Source: Nocardioides sp. dk884 | GTDB lineage: Bacteria > Actinomycetota > Actinomycetes > Propionibacteriales > Nocardioidaceae | Assembly (NCBI RefSeq): GCF_009557055.1 | Contig: NZ_CP045649.1 | Span: 2,207,501 to 2,271,500 of the forward strand | Direction of reading: 5' to 3' | DNA: 64,000 nt | In this document: positions 9,774-19,687 of the stretch, piece by piece | How positions within the stretch are numbered: position 1 is the stretch's first letter | Layout of the letters: each line of letters starts with the position of its first letter | Program-made: the position numbers and the translations under genes | The notes under the pieces: generated by a model | What the model was told of the DNA's origin: nothing | The model's database searches: none | What the model saw: the letters and a program-made list of their open reading frames with translations, nothing else

Positions 9774-10451
9774 GTGAGCGCCCCTTCCACGCCGAGCGTC
9801 CGCACCGTGCTGGGCACCCACCCCTCCGCCGTCCTGCTCGGCGCCCAACTGGTCGCCGTCCTCGCCTACCCCTTCCTCGACGACGCCGCCGCGGGCCGTG
9901 CCGTGCTGGGGGTCGTGCAGATGGCCGTCGTCCTCATCGCCGGCTGGGCCGTACGCCGCACGCCGGTGCTGAGCTGGGTGGCGGCGTGCTTCGGCGTGCC
10001 GGCGATGGCGTTCACGGTGGCCGAGGCGATCGCCCCGACCAGCGACTGGGTGATCCTGGTCTCCGCGCTGCTGCACGCGCCGTTCTACTTCTACGTCTCC
10101 TACGCGATGATCCGCTACCTCTTCCACGACGACCGGGTCACCCGTGACGAGCTCTACGCGACGGGTGCGGCGTTCACGGTGGTGGCCTGGGCCTTCGCCT
10201 ACCTCTACGCCGCGGCGCAGGTCGTGTGGCCGGGTTCCTTCATCGGCGCCGAGGGCGGCGACGCGCGCGACTGGTTCGAGCTGCTCTACCTGTCCTTCTC
10301 GGTGCTCACCAGCGTCGGACTCTCCGACGTCGCGCCGGTCGCCGCGCACGCCCGCTCGATCGTGATGGTGGAGATGGTGACCGGCGTGCTCTACGTGGCG
10401 CTGGTGGTCTCACGCCTGGTCGGACTGACCGTCAGCCGTCGGACGTCGTGA
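9774..10451 (+). CDS. Pore-loop ion channel family membrane protein
   Basis: This 225-residue protein is mostly hydrophobic with about six membrane segments. Near residue 180 it has a pore-loop-like LTSVGLSDVAP, matching the K+-channel filter pattern T-x-G-x-S/Y-D, followed by a last helix (MVEMVTGVLYVALVVSRLVGL). This is the Ion_trans_2 arrangement, here with extra N-terminal helices. The GTG start at 9774 begins right after the divergent gap. It converges with the gene at 10453 with one base between stops. Its role beside steroid genes is unclear; proximity may be chance. Confidence 0.68.
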   Translation: MSAPSTPSVRTVLGTHPSAVLLGAQLVAVLAYPFLDDAAAGRAVLGVVQMAVVLIAGWAVRRTPVLSWVAACFGVPAMAFTVAEAIAPTSDWVILVSALLHAPFYFYVSYAMIRYLFHDDRVTRDELYATGAAFTVVAWAFAYLYAAAQVVWPGSFIGAEGGDARDWFELLYLSFSVLTSVGLSDVAPVAAHARSIVMVEMVTGVLYVALVVSRLVGLTVSRRTS

Positions 10452-10452
10452 C

Positions 10453-10842
10453 CTACGCCGGACCGTGCGGTGCGCCCAGGTCGTCCCATCCGGCCGGGCG
10501 CAGGCGCGCGGGCAGGCCGACGACCACGAGCCGGTAGGACTCCTCGAGCGCCGCGACCAGCTCCTCGTCGGGGATCGCCCCGTCCAGGCGCAGGTCGTTC
10601 CAGCCGTTCCGACCGAGGTAGGGCATCACCGCGGCGTCCTCGGGATAGCGGTGCAGCCACTCGTCGGCCTCCTCGCGCGTCCGGGCGGACTTCACCCCGA
10701 CCGCGTCGGCCTTCAGGAAGGCGAAGATCTTGCCGCGCTCCCCCGGCCCGACCTTGATCACCGGGTGCTCGTGGTCCCACGGGTTGTCGGCCCAGGCGCC
10801 GGGCATCGCCAGCGAGCGCGCGGTCAGCTCCTCGACGTCCAT
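10453..10842 (-). CDS. MmcQ/YjbR family protein
   Basis: This 129-residue protein matches the MmcQ/YjbR fold: an N-terminal helix then PWDHEHPVIKVG, KIFAFLKA, and a central GRNGWNDLRLDGAIPDEELVAALEESY. Family members have a double-wing DNA-binding-like fold and no settled biochemical role. It is a single gene, with the MFS gene 18 bp upstream in the same direction. Confidence 0.78.
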   Translation of the reverse strand: MDVEELTARSLAMPGAWADNPWDHEHPVIKVGPGERGKIFAFLKADAVGVKSARTREEADEWLHRYPEDAAVMPYLGRNGWNDLRLDGAIPDEELVAALEESYRLVVVGLPARLRPAGWDDLGAPHGPA

Positions 10843-10860
10843 GCCCCGATCATCGCCGAC

Positions 10861-12150
10861 TCAGAACGTCGCAGGCGCCTGCGTGCGCGCCGCGCCCAGT
10901 GCGGTGCGCGCCCTGCGGCGGTAGCGCCAGGTCTGGAGCAGACCCAGCGCCCAGAACGGGAACTGCACGCTCATCGCCCAGGTGAAGGCCTCGGGCGGGT
11001 AGTCGGTGCCACCGCCGGGGGTGCGCCAGTCGAGGACGACGCCGACCAGGATGACCAGCAGCAGGGTCGCGTAGAAGCCCGCCTGGTTGATGATCCCGGT
11101 GGCGCTGGCCAGCCGTTCGGCGGGGTTGGACGTGCGGCCGATGTCGAAGCCGATCACCGACGCGGGTCCGCCGACGGCCACCACCACCACGAGGACGACC
11201 AGCAGCCACATCGGGGCGTCCCCCGGCCAGGCGAGGACGACGGCCCAGGTCAGCGCCATCGTGGCGACCACTGTCAGCACGATCGTGGAGCGGTGCCAGG
11301 GGTTGTTGCCGATGTACCAGCCGATGACCGGTCCGGCGACGATGAAGGTGAGCACCATCAGCGACAGCAGCAGGCCGGCCTCGCCGGGCGTGCGACCCTC
11401 GCCCTTCACGAAGAACGGGTAGCCCCACAGCATGGACAGCAGGTTGGCGCTGAACGGCGTGCAGAAGTGCACCCAGAACCCCAGACGCGTCCCCGGCAGC
11501 CGCCAGGCCTCGACGAGCCCGCCGACCAGGGCGCGCGCCGACGTGCTGGGTCCACGGACGTGGCGTGCCTCGGGGCTGTCGCGCACGACGAGCAGCACCG
11601 CCACGCCGATCAGCAGACCGAGTGCCGCGGCGACCAGGTAGGCACGGGTCCAGCCCACGGTGCCCAGCGCCCAGGTCATCGGGGCCGCGGCGGCCAGGGC
11701 ACCGAGCTGGCCGAACGTGCCGGTGAGCTGGGTGAACACCGGGATCCGGCGCACCGGGAACCAGCTGCTCACCACGCGCAGCACGCAGATGAACACCATG
11801 GCGTCGCCCGCCCCGACGACCACCCGCGCGAGGAGCGCGAGCGCATAGGAGTCGGCGAGCGCGAAGATCGTCTGGGCGGCGGTCATCAGGGCCAGGCCGG
11901 TGAGCAGCACGGTACGCGGACCGAAGCGGTCCACCAGGAGACCGACCGGCATCTGCATCAGCGCATAGACCAGCAGCTGGAGCATCGTGAACGTCGCCAG
12001 CTGCGCCGCGGAGATGTCGAAGCGCTCGCTGGCGGCCAGGCCGGCGACGGCCAGCGACGAGCGGTGGAAGACCGCCAGCACGTAGACGCTGAGAGCGACC
12101 GCCCAGACCGCGATGGATACCGCGAACCGCGGCGCTGGCTGGCCTGTCAC
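10861..12150 (-). CDS. MFS transporter
   Basis: This 429-residue protein has about twelve hydrophobic segments. The MFS loop 2-3 motif appears as GLLVDRFGPRTVLLTG (about residues 90-105). A charged mid-loop near residue 205 separates the two six-helix halves. The C-terminal cytoplasmic tail is Arg-rich (YRRRARTALG). The substrate is not predictable; the sequence resembles nitrate/organic-acid type MFS subgroups only loosely. It is followed by the MmcQ/YjbR gene. Confidence 0.85.
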   Translation of the reverse strand: MTGQPAPRFAVSIAVWAVALSVYVLAVFHRSSLAVAGLAASERFDISAAQLATFTMLQLLVYALMQMPVGLLVDRFGPRTVLLTGLALMTAAQTIFALADSYALALLARVVVGAGDAMVFICVLRVVSSWFPVRRIPVFTQLTGTFGQLGALAAAAPMTWALGTVGWTRAYLVAAALGLLIGVAVLLVVRDSPEARHVRGPSTSARALVGGLVEAWRLPGTRLGFWVHFCTPFSANLLSMLWGYPFFVKGEGRTPGEAGLLLSLMVLTFIVAGPVIGWYIGNNPWHRSTIVLTVVATMALTWAVVLAWPGDAPMWLLVVLVVVVAVGGPASVIGFDIGRTSNPAERLASATGIINQAGFYATLLLVILVGVVLDWRTPGGGTDYPPEAFTWAMSVQFPFWALGLLQTWRYRRRARTALGAARTQAPATF

Positions 12151-12282
12151 CGCCTCATCGTAGGAGTCCTCGGTCGAGGCATTACTCGTTGCCCTCGGGA
12201 TCGGACATCACCAGGTGTCCGGCGCCTATCGGCGGCGCGGCCATCCCGGCGATGGCGGGGGCAGCTGGTATCCGGTCCTACG

Positions 12283-12858
12283 ATGGCTCGGGTGAGCACC
12301 GATGACCCCTGGGCGGGATTCAGCCTGGACCCGCGCCTCCCGCAGCACGCCGCCCTGCGGGCCTCGGACGCCGACCGCGCCGTCGTCCACCAGCTGCTCG
12401 GCCAGGCCTACGCCGACGGCCGCCTCGATCACGACGAGCTCGAGGAGCGCAGCACCGCCGCCGACGCGCTCAAGACCTACGGCGAGATTCCGGCCCTGGT
12501 CGTCGACCTGGTGCCGATGACCCTCACCGCCGGGTCCGGGCTCCCGGTCCCGATGCGCGCCGAGGACGTACGCCGCGAGGCGGTCCGGCGCTACGCGGCC
12601 GAGCGCCGCTCGGCGATCCTCGCCTTCATCGGCCCCACCCTCATCTGCTGGGCGGTCTGGGTGGCGACGTCCTTCGGCGGCGGCTCCTTCGAGCCGTACT
12701 TCCCGTGGCCGCTGATCGTCATGGCGGTCACGCTCGTCAACCTGCTGCGCGCCACCGTGGGTCGCCACGAGCGGATCGAGGAGCACGTGCGTCGCATCGA
12801 GCGGCAGCGGGCGAAGGCGTTGAAGCGGCAGCGCCGCGGCCTGCCGCCGGCGTACTGA
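12283..12858 (+). CDS. DUF1707 membrane-anchored protein
   Basis: This 191-residue protein has an N-terminal DUF1707 domain (about residues 27-80): LRASDADRAVVHQLLGQAYA then GRLDHDELEER. Two membrane helices follow (about 120-165) and a basic C-terminal tail ends in KRQRRGLPPAY. DUF1707 proteins are common in actinobacteria and of unknown function, possibly regulatory and membrane-tethered. I chose ATG 12283; a GTG three codons later (VSTDDPW) is an alternative. It converges with uvrB. Confidence 0.82.
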   Translation: MARVSTDDPWAGFSLDPRLPQHAALRASDADRAVVHQLLGQAYADGRLDHDELEERSTAADALKTYGEIPALVVDLVPMTLTAGSGLPVPMRAEDVRREAVRRYAAERRSAILAFIGPTLICWAVWVATSFGGGSFEPYFPWPLIVMAVTLVNLLRATVGRHERIEEHVRRIERQRAKALKRQRRGLPPAY

Positions 12859-12865
12859 GTCGGGT

Positions 12866-12887
12866 CCCGGCCGGCTCGCCCGCCGGG
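12866..12887. terminator. Weak hairpin between DUF1707 gene and uvrB
   Basis: Inverted repeat CCCGGC (12866-12871) and GCCGGG (12882-12887) in the 36-bp space between two convergent stops. The stem is short and lacks a T-run, so this is only a possible bidirectional terminator. Confidence 0.3.
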
Positions 12888-12894
12888 TCGAGAG

Positions 12895-15018
12895 CTACTT
12901 CGTCGCCTCGATCATCTGGCGCAGCTCCTTCTTGAGCTCGGAGATCTCATCGCGCAGCCGGGCGGCCACCTCGAACTGCAGCTCCGCGGCGGCGTTGCGC
13001 ATCTGGTCGGTGAGGTCCTGGACCAGCTGGGCCAGGTCGGCGCTCGGCATGCCGGCGAGGTCGGCGGCGTGCTTGCCGGCGTCGGCCCCCAGCGCGGGGA
13101 CCGGCTGCTTGGCCTTCACCCCGCCGGCGCGACCCTTGGCCTCGGTGCCGGCCCAGGTCTGCAGCAGCGCCTGGGTGTTCTCGTCCTCGCGGGCGAGCAT
13201 GTCGGTGATGTCGGCGATCTTCTTGCGCAGCGGCGTCGGGTCGATGCCGTGGGCGGTGTTGTAGGCGACCTGCTTCTCGCGACGCCGGTTGGTCTCCTCG
13301 ATCGCCTTCTCCATCGAGGGGGTGATCTTGTCGGCGTACATGTGCACCTGACCGGAGACGTTGCGCGCCGCGCGCCCGATCGTCTGGATCAGCGACTTGT
13401 CCGAGCGCAGGAACCCCTCCTTGTCGGCGTCGAGGATCGCGACCAACGACACCTCGGGCAGGTCGAGGCCCTCGCGGAGCAGGTTGATGCCGACCAGGAC
13501 GTCGTACTCGCCGAGGCGCAGGTCGCGCAGCAGCTCGATGCGCTTGAGGGTGTCGACCTCGGAGTGCAGGTAGCGGGTGCGGATGCCGGCGTCGAGGAGG
13601 TAGTCGGTGAGGTCCTCGGACATCTTCTTGGTGAGCGTGGTGACCAGGACCCGCTCGTGACGCTCGGTGCGCAGCCGGATCTCGTGGATCAGGTCGTCGA
13701 TCTGTCCCTTGGTCGGCTTGACCACGACCTCGGGGTCGATCAGGCCGGTCGGGCGGATGATCTGCTCGACGGTGTCGCCGCCGACCTTGTCGAGCTCGTA
13801 GTCGCCGGGGGTCGCGGAGAGGTAGATCGTCTGCCCGATGCGCTCGAGGAACTCCTCCCAGCGCAGCGGCCGGTTGTCCATCGCGCTGGGCAGGCGGAAC
13901 CCGTGGTCGACCAGGTTGCGCTTGCGCGACATGTCGCCCTCGTACATCCCGCCGATCTGCGGGACCGCGACGTGGGACTCGTCCACGACGAGCACGAAGT
14001 CCTCGGGGAAGTAGTCGAGCAGGGTGTTGGGGGCGCTGCCGGGGGCGCGGCCGTCCATGTGCATCGAGTAGTTCTCGATGCCCGAGCAGGAGCCGACCTG
14101 GCGCATCATCTCGATGTCGTAGGTGGTGCGCATCCGCAGCCGCTGGGCCTCCAGCAGCTTGCCCTCGCGCTCGAACTTCGCGAGCTGCTGCTCGAGCTCG
14201 GCCTCGATGCCGGCGATCGCGCGCTCCATGCGCTCGGGGCCGGCGATGTAGTGCGAGGCCGGGAAGACGTGGAGCTCCTCGTCCTCGGTCAGCACCTCGC
14301 CGGTGACGGCGTGCAGCGTCATCAGCCGCTCGATCTCGTCGCCGAAGAACTCGATGCGCACGGCGTGCTCCTCATAGACCGGGAAGATCTCGAGGGTGTC
14401 GCCGCGGACCCGGAAGGTGCCGCGGGTGAAGGACATGTCGTTGCGGGTGTACTGGATCTCGACGAGGCGGCGCAGGATCGAGTCGCGGTCGTGCTCCTCG
14501 CCGACGCGCAGGCGCAGCATCCGGTCGACGTACTCCTGCGGGGTGCCGAGGCCGTAGATGCAGGAGACCGTCGAGACCACGATCACGTCGCGGCGGGTCA
14601 GCAGCGAGTTGGTCGCGCTGTGCCGCAGCCGCTCGACCTCCTCGTTGATCGAGGAGTCCTTCTCGATGTAGGTGTCGGTCTGCGGGACGTAGGCCTCGGG
14701 CTGGTAGTAGTCGTAGTAGCTGACGAAGTACTCGATGGCGTTGTCGGGGAACAGCTGGCGCAGCTCGTTGGCGAACTGTGCGGCGAGGGTCTTGTTGGGC
14801 TGGAGCACCAGCACCGGGCGCTGCACCTGCTCGGCCACCCACGCCACCGTGGCGGTCTTGCCGGTGCCGGTGGCGCCGAGCAGGACGATGTCTTGGACCC
14901 CGGCGTTGACCCGCTTGGTGATCTCCGCGATCGCCGACGGCTGGTCGCCGGAGGGTGAGTAGTCGGAGACGACCTTGAAGGGCGCCACGCGGCGTTCGAG
15001 ATCGGTGACCGGTCGCAT
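12895..15018 (-). CDS. uvrB: UvrB, excinuclease ABC subunit B
   Basis: This 707-residue nucleotide-excision repair helicase has Walker A GATGTGKT (about residues 48-55), the beta-hairpin [12 protein letters not shown], the DEAD-like VLVVDESHV and helicase motif [14 protein letters not shown]-terminal UVR domain ([19 protein letters not shown]) contacts UvrC. Length is normal. UvrB receives damaged DNA from UvrA2 and loads UvrC for dual incision. It is a single gene here, with no SOS-type box that I can see in the 73-bp divergent upstream gap. Confidence 0.97.
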   Translation of the reverse strand: MRPVTDLERRVAPFKVVSDYSPSGDQPSAIAEITKRVNAGVQDIVLLGATGTGKTATVAWVAEQVQRPVLVLQPNKTLAAQFANELRQLFPDNAIEYFVSYYDYYQPEAYVPQTDTYIEKDSSINEEVERLRHSATNSLLTRRDVIVVSTVSCIYGLGTPQEYVDRMLRLRVGEEHDRDSILRRLVEIQYTRNDMSFTRGTFRVRGDTLEIFPVYEEHAVRIEFFGDEIERLMTLHAVTGEVLTEDEELHVFPASHYIAGPERMERAIAGIEAELEQQLAKFEREGKLLEAQRLRMRTTYDIEMMRQVGSCSGIENYSMHMDGRAPGSAPNTLLDYFPEDFVLVVDESHVAVPQIGGMYEGDMSRKRNLVDHGFRLPSAMDNRPLRWEEFLERIGQTIYLSATPGDYELDKVGGDTVEQIIRPTGLIDPEVVVKPTKGQIDDLIHEIRLRTERHERVLVTTLTKKMSEDLTDYLLDAGIRTRYLHSEVDTLKRIELLRDLRLGEYDVLVGINLLREGLDLPEVSLVAILDADKEGFLRSDKSLIQTIGRAARNVSGQVHMYADKITPSMEKAIEETNRRREKQVAYNTAHGIDPTPLRKKIADITDMLAREDENTQALLQTWAGTEAKGRAGGVKAKQPVPALGADAGKHAADLAGMPSADLAQLVQDLTDQMRNAAAELQFEVAARLRDEISELKKELRQMIEATK

Positions 15019-15091
15019 GACACCGAGCCTAGACGCGACCCCCCGACAACCTGGACGGGCGCTTCGTGGCGGCGTTGACTAGGTTGGCTCC

Positions 15092-16351
15092 GTGACGAGT
15101 CCCGCCGCGCGCACCGACCGCCTGTTGCTGATCCTGCGCAGGACGCTCGGCTCGTTGGTCGCCGCGCCGTTCGCGGTCGCGATCGCGATGTCGCTGGTCG
15201 ACTCCTACCGCCGCCGCGGCAAGAAGCCGAAGCCGTTCCCGGTCACGCCGCCGCGCAGCGTGGACGTCGGCGACGGCACGATCACGACCTACACCTACGG
15301 CGCCGACCTCTACGCCGACATGCTCGCCGCCATCGAGGGCGCGAAGCGCCAGGTGCTGTTCGAGACCTACCTGTGGAAGGGCGACGAGGTCGGCGAGCGG
15401 TTCAAGCGCGCGCTGGCCGACGCCGCCCGGCGCGGCGTGGAGGTGTACTGCATCTACGACGGCTTCGGGAACCTCGTCGTCTCCCCGCGGTTCAAGCGCT
15501 TCCCGCGCCCCATGAAGGTCCTGCGCTTCCCGTCGTACGCCGCCGGCTGGCGCTTCTTCGACGTCACCCGCTACGGCCGCGACCACCGCAAGATCCTGGT
15601 GGTGGACGACTCCGAGGCGTTCGTGGGCGGCTACAACATCGGCTCGGCGTACGAGACCGAGTGGCGCGACACCCACATCCGGGTCACCGGCCCGGCGGTG
15701 TGGGACCTCAAGCGGGCCTTCGCCGACTTCTGGAACCTCAACCGCCGCCGGCGGCTGCGCGCCAGCGAGCCGCCGCTGCTGCTGGACACCGCCTCCACCT
15801 GGGAGCCGCAGATCCGGGTGCACCGCAACGTGCCCCGGCTGTGGATGTTCCCGATCCGCAACCTCTACCTCGAGGCGATCGCCCGCTCCTACCGGCGGGT
15901 CTGGCTGACCACCGCCTACTTCCTGCCCGACCAGGACTTCGTCGACACGCTCCGGACGGCGGCGCTGCGCGGGGTCGACGTGCGGCTCCTCGTGCCCCTG
16001 AAGTCCAACCACGTCGTGGCCGACTGGATCTCGCGCGGCTACTACAGCCAGCTGCTCGACGCCGGGGTGCGGATCTTCCGCTACCGCGACGCGATGGTCC
16101 ACGCGAAGACCATGACCATCGACGGCAGCTGGAGCACGGTCGGCACCGCGAACATCGACCGGCTCAGCCTCCAGGGCAACTACGAGATCAACATCGAGAT
16201 CTTCGACGAGGGCCTGGCGCAGAACCTGGAGGAGATCTTCTCCGTCGACCAGTCCCACTCCCTCGAGCTCACCGCGGGCGAGTGGGCCGCGCGCGACCTG
16301 CACCGCAAGTTCACCGAGTACGTGCTCGCCCCGCTGCGTCCGCTGCTCTGA
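15092..16351 (+). CDS. Phospholipase D / cardiolipin synthase-like protein
   Basis: This 419-residue protein has two HxKxxxxD catalytic motifs: HRKILVVDD (about residue 167) followed by GGYNIG, and HAKTMTIDG (about 337) followed by GTANIDRLS. An N-terminal hydrophobic segment (about 15-35) anchors it in the membrane. Both halves are intact, so phosphatidyl transfer or phospholipid hydrolysis is expected, as in cardiolipin synthases. The GTG start at 15092 lies 73 bp from the divergent uvrB start. It converges with a PI-PLC-like membrane protein 10 bp away, so the ends may share termination. Confidence 0.85.
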   Translation: MTSPAARTDRLLLILRRTLGSLVAAPFAVAIAMSLVDSYRRRGKKPKPFPVTPPRSVDVGDGTITTYTYGADLYADMLAAIEGAKRQVLFETYLWKGDEVGERFKRALADAARRGVEVYCIYDGFGNLVVSPRFKRFPRPMKVLRFPSYAAGWRFFDVTRYGRDHRKILVVDDSEAFVGGYNIGSAYETEWRDTHIRVTGPAVWDLKRAFADFWNLNRRRRLRASEPPLLLDTASTWEPQIRVHRNVPRLWMFPIRNLYLEAIARSYRRVWLTTAYFLPDQDFVDTLRTAALRGVDVRLLVPLKSNHVVADWISRGYYSQLLDAGVRIFRYRDAMVHAKTMTIDGSWSTVGTANIDRLSLQGNYEINIEIFDEGLAQNLEEIFSVDQSHSLELTAGEWAARDLHRKFTEYVLAPLRPLL

Positions 16352-16361
16352 GGCATCGCGC

Positions 16362-18512
16362 TCAGCCGACCCCGTTGATCTGGTCGACCGCCCCCTGGGC
16401 GTCCCCGACGTCGTAGTGGTCGATCGCCACGAAGTTGGGGATCTGGCCGCGCTCGCGCCAGCACTGCTCCAGGCGCGACAGCACCGCCTCCTCGGAGTTC
16501 ACCCGCCGGGCGCTGGCGACCTTGGTGGCGAACCCGCTGAGCCAGTGGTTGACCAGGAACAGCGGCGCGGTCGCGCGGCCGCGGAACAGCTCGCAGCTGA
16601 AGTCGCTGGGACGCTCGAAGGAGTACGGCGTGTCCTGGGACCAGATCGTGGCGTCGATGATCCAGGGGTACTCCTCCCCGCCGCCGACGTTCTCGTGCAG
16701 CACGACCACCCGGTGGCCGGACTCGCCCATCTCCGCCAGCGTCGGCCACGGCTCGCCGGGCACCGGGGTGTGGACGTAGGGCAGCAGGCCCGCGTCGTCG
16801 AAGACCTTCGCGGTGTCCTCCGGGCTGACCTCGTCCTGGATGAAGAAGGTCACCACCTCGCGGGGGTTGGCCTCCAGCCACGCCTCGACCTCGGTCATCA
16901 GCGGCGTCCACGGGGTCGAGCCCAGCTCGCACAGCGCATGGCACAGGTACGGCTCCGGCTCCCCCGTCGGCTCCAGCGACAGCGCCGAGCGCACCCGCAG
17001 CGCCGACTCGACCACTGCCTCGCCATACAGCTCACGGGCCTCGGCCAGGGCCTGGTCGCGCCCGTCCTCGGCGGTGGCAGTGACGCCCTCGCGGTCGGTG
17101 GGCTGGCCGTACCAGGAGTCGATGAGGAACACCCGGACGCCGTCCTCGAGCTGCCCCATCACGCCGGTCGGCTGCTCGCCGAGGAACCAGCCTGACTCGT
17201 CGACGGCCGACATCGAGTTGTGCGTGGCGACCTGGGCGATCTCGTCGTAGCGCCGGTCGCAGAGCTCGACGTACCCGTTGCAACCGGGCTCGGGTGCGCT
17301 CGCCGCGGGGTAGGTCGTACCGGCCGGCCAGCCACCGAGGACCAGCGTCCCGGCGATCAACAGCGCCGCGAGGCCACCGGCGAGGGCCCGCAGCACCGGC
17401 CCGTGGGCACGTCCGGGGCGTGCCGACACGCGGTCGACATAGGTGATGAGCGAGCGCGCCAGCTCCAGCAGCCCGAAGAGCGTGAGGGCCACGCCCAGGG
17501 CGGCGAGCACCGCGGCGAGCATCTGGAGCGGGCGTGCGACCAGCAGCACGCCGAGCAGGACGAGCGCCGCGCCGCGCACGGCAGTGGCCCGTGGGGTCCC
17601 GGTGCCCAGCGCGAGCTCGCGGCCGCGTGCGGCGAGCGCGGCCGGCGACTGCCGCGCCTCCGGCGTGGAGACCAGGACCGTGAGGAGGGCGACCGCCCCG
17701 ACGACGGCGGTGGTGCGCCACAGCGCGTCGTCGAGCTCGTCCCAGATCGCCAGCACAAGCGCCCCGGACAGGTCGTCGTCGAGCTGCGCACCGAGGACGG
17801 CGCCGGTGACGACGTTGCCGACGACCAGGAGCGCGACCACGACGAGCGCGCCCTCGCCGACCGTGCGCAGCGCGGTGTCCCAGGTGCGGCGTCGTACCAG
17901 CCCCGCGCCGGCCAGGAGCAGCACCCCGAGCAGCGGCAGCAGCCAGGACAGCAGCGAGATGGCCTGGGCGGTCTCGATCAGCTCGGCGGTGAGCTCCTGT
18001 CCGCCGAACGCCGACAGCGTGACCTCGAGGTCGTCGGGGATCTTCGCGCCCGCGTCGGGCGCGACCTCGCGCAGCGCGGTGACGAGCACGGCGGCGACGT
18101 CGGCGATGCGCAGCACCACCTGGTCCTGGTCGGTGGAGACCAGGGCGCCGTGCAGCGGCTCGAGCACCGAGCGCACCACCGGCCCGAGCGCGTCGCTCGC
18201 GATCAGCGCGCTCGCCGTGGACTCGACCAGGGGACGCAGGGCGCCCAGCTCCGGCTCGACCTCGAGGACCTGGTCGGTCAGGGCGACGCCGAGGTGCCGG
18301 GCGACCGCCGGGTCCGCGCGCACCGCGTCGGCGTGCTCGGCGAAGGCGCCGCCGTCGACGACCTCACGGTTCACGACGCCGGCGAGGACCCCGACGAAGA
18401 GGCACAGCACCCCGAGGACCGTCAGCAGCCGCACGAGCCAGCGGGCAGGCGGGCTCAGGACCGGCCGCTCGACGGGCTGCTCGAGCGGCGGCGGGTCCTC
18501 GTGTGCGGCCAC
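16362..18512 (-). CDS. Membrane protein with C-terminal PI-PLC-like domain
   Basis: This 716-residue protein has two parts. Residues 1-390 contain a first helix (about 27-47), an extracytoplasmic segment of ~130 residues and five or so further membrane helices. Residues ~400-716 form a phosphatidylinositol-phospholipase-C-like TIM domain outside the membrane, with ATHNSMS (first catalytic-type His), the acidic VFLIDSWYG and a second His in YLCHALCELGS. CNGYVELC and CELG suggest disulfides, consistent with an outside location. The enzyme class is supported; the substrate (a phosphoinositide, another lipid or a glycan) is not. It may relate to phosphatidylinositol-rich actinobacterial envelopes. 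Confidence 0.75.
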   Translation of the reverse strand: MAAHEDPPPLEQPVERPVLSPPARWLVRLLTVLGVLCLFVGVLAGVVNREVVDGGAFAEHADAVRADPAVARHLGVALTDQVLEVEPELGALRPLVESTASALIASDALGPVVRSVLEPLHGALVSTDQDQVVLRIADVAAVLVTALREVAPDAGAKIPDDLEVTLSAFGGQELTAELIETAQAISLLSWLLPLLGVLLLAGAGLVRRRTWDTALRTVGEGALVVVALLVVGNVVTGAVLGAQLDDDLSGALVLAIWDELDDALWRTTAVVGAVALLTVLVSTPEARQSPAALAARGRELALGTGTPRATAVRGAALVLLGVLLVARPLQMLAAVLAALGVALTLFGLLELARSLITYVDRVSARPGRAHGPVLRALAGGLAALLIAGTLVLGGWPAGTTYPAASAPEPGCNGYVELCDRRYDEIAQVATHNSMSAVDESGWFLGEQPTGVMGQLEDGVRVFLIDSWYGQPTDREGVTATAEDGRDQALAEARELYGEAVVESALRVRSALSLEPTGEPEPYLCHALCELGSTPWTPLMTEVEAWLEANPREVVTFFIQDEVSPEDTAKVFDDAGLLPYVHTPVPGEPWPTLAEMGESGHRVVVLHENVGGGEEYPWIIDATIWSQDTPYSFERPSDFSCELFRGRATAPLFLVNHWLSGFATKVASARRVNSEEAVLSRLEQCWRERGQIPNFVAIDHYDVGDAQGAVDQINGVG

Positions 18513-18568
18513 GTGCGGAGCCTAGTGCGTCTCGACCGCACGGTGCGCTGCTCGACCGGCCCAGCGCC

Positions 18569-19507
18569 TCAGCGCCGCCGGACCTGGGCGGGCAGGTGGG
18601 TGCGGGGTGCCATCCGGGGTCCGTGGCGGGGCCGACGCAGCCCGGCGACGACCAGCAGCAGCGGCACCCGTCCGCGCTGGGGGCGCCAGGGCTCGAGGAA
18701 CACCTCGAGCTCGGCGTCGTCGAACGGGGTGCCGGTCAGCGCCCAGCCGACGTCCTTGGCCACGTGGTAGTCGCCGAAGGACACCGCATCGGGGTCGCCG
18801 TGCGCACGCTGGCGCACCTCCGCACTGGTCCAGACGCCGATGCCCGGGAGGGATCGCAGCCGGCGATCCACCTCCTCGCCCGGCAGGCCGACCGTGCGCT
18901 CGAGGGCCTCCGCGACCCGGGCGGCCGTCACGATCGCACGCGAGCGGGCGCCGTCGACGTGCATCTGCAGCCAGGCCCACGACGGGACGCGGCGCAGCGC
19001 TTCGGCACCCGGCTGGACGCGCAGCCGGCGGTCGGCGCCGGGGCCAGGCGCCGGCTCGCCGTAGCGCTGGACCAGCATCCGGAAGCCGGCGAACGCCTCC
19101 TGGCCGGTCACCTTCTGCTCGAGCACCGCCGGCACCAGGGCCTCGAGCACCAGTCCGGTGCGCCCGAGGCGCAGGTGCGGGTGGCGCCGCCACGCCTCCT
19201 CCAGCACCGGGTGCCGGGGCTCGAAGCCGCGCCAGTCGTCGCTGTCCCCGAGCAGGTCCGGGACCGAGGCCAGGGCCCAGTCGGCCCCCGGGCCCCAGGC
19301 CCGCGCGTGGATCTCGCCGAGGTCGCGGCGCGCGTGCAGGACCAGGGTCGCCGGGCCCTCCGGCGTACCGATCCCGCGCCAGTGGCGGCCCGCCTCGTCC
19401 ACCTGGTAGGTCGGGTCCCCCGGCCCGCGGCGCAGCGCGCGCATCGTCTGCGGGGTGGCCGGCCACGACGGGCGCCACACCCGCTCGCGGGCGGTGGAGG
19501 TGCTCAC
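18569..19507 (-). CDS. AlkA-type DNA-3-methyladenine glycosylase (HhH-GPD)
   Basis: This 312-residue protein has the helix-hairpin-helix base-excision fold: AVLEQKVTGQEAFAGFR (about residues 130-146) and the hairpin RSLPGIGVWTSAEVRQRAHG. An Asp follows in SFGDYHV, at the position of AlkA's catalytic Asp. No Cys-rich iron-sulfur motif is present, as in AlkA. It would excise alkylated purines. The Arg/Pro-rich tail after residue 280 is unconserved. It is divergent from the crotonase gene at 19688. Confidence 0.82.
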   Translation of the reverse strand: MSTSTARERVWRPSWPATPQTMRALRRGPGDPTYQVDEAGRHWRGIGTPEGPATLVLHARRDLGEIHARAWGPGADWALASVPDLLGDSDDWRGFEPRHPVLEEAWRRHPHLRLGRTGLVLEALVPAVLEQKVTGQEAFAGFRMLVQRYGEPAPGPGADRRLRVQPGAEALRRVPSWAWLQMHVDGARSRAIVTAARVAEALERTVGLPGEEVDRRLRSLPGIGVWTSAEVRQRAHGDPDAVSFGDYHVAKDVGWALTGTPFDDAELEVFLEPWRPQRGRVPLLLVVAGLRRPRHGPRMAPRTHLPAQVRRR

Positions 19508-19662
19508 CCCTCGACGCTAACCCGCCCCGCCGACAGGTGGTCGTCGGGGCCGATCACGGCGACGCGATGACCCGGTCCCGGGCTGGTCGGCTGACGGCGG
19601 TGTTCTGCGGTCACCGGCTGGCAGCTGCGCACCGCTGTCTCGCCCGTCGAGCCCCGGATACC

Positions 19663-19676
19663 TGCAACACGTTCTA
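19663..19676. promoter_or_regulatory. KstR-type operator immediately before crotonase gene
   Basis: TGCAACACGTTCTA fits TNNAACNNGTTNNA exactly, with nearly perfect dyad symmetry around AACACGTT. It ends 11 bp before the crotonase ATG, so it must overlap the promoter core or transcription start. Repression by steric blocking is the expected outcome. Confidence 0.78.
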
Positions 19677-19687
19677 GTCTGCGACAC

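Noticed and set aside
10465..12282. A long plus-strand extension in front of the DUF1707 gene
   Set aside because: It is antisense to the MFS and MmcQ/YjbR genes and low in complexity; only the part from 12283 matches a protein family.
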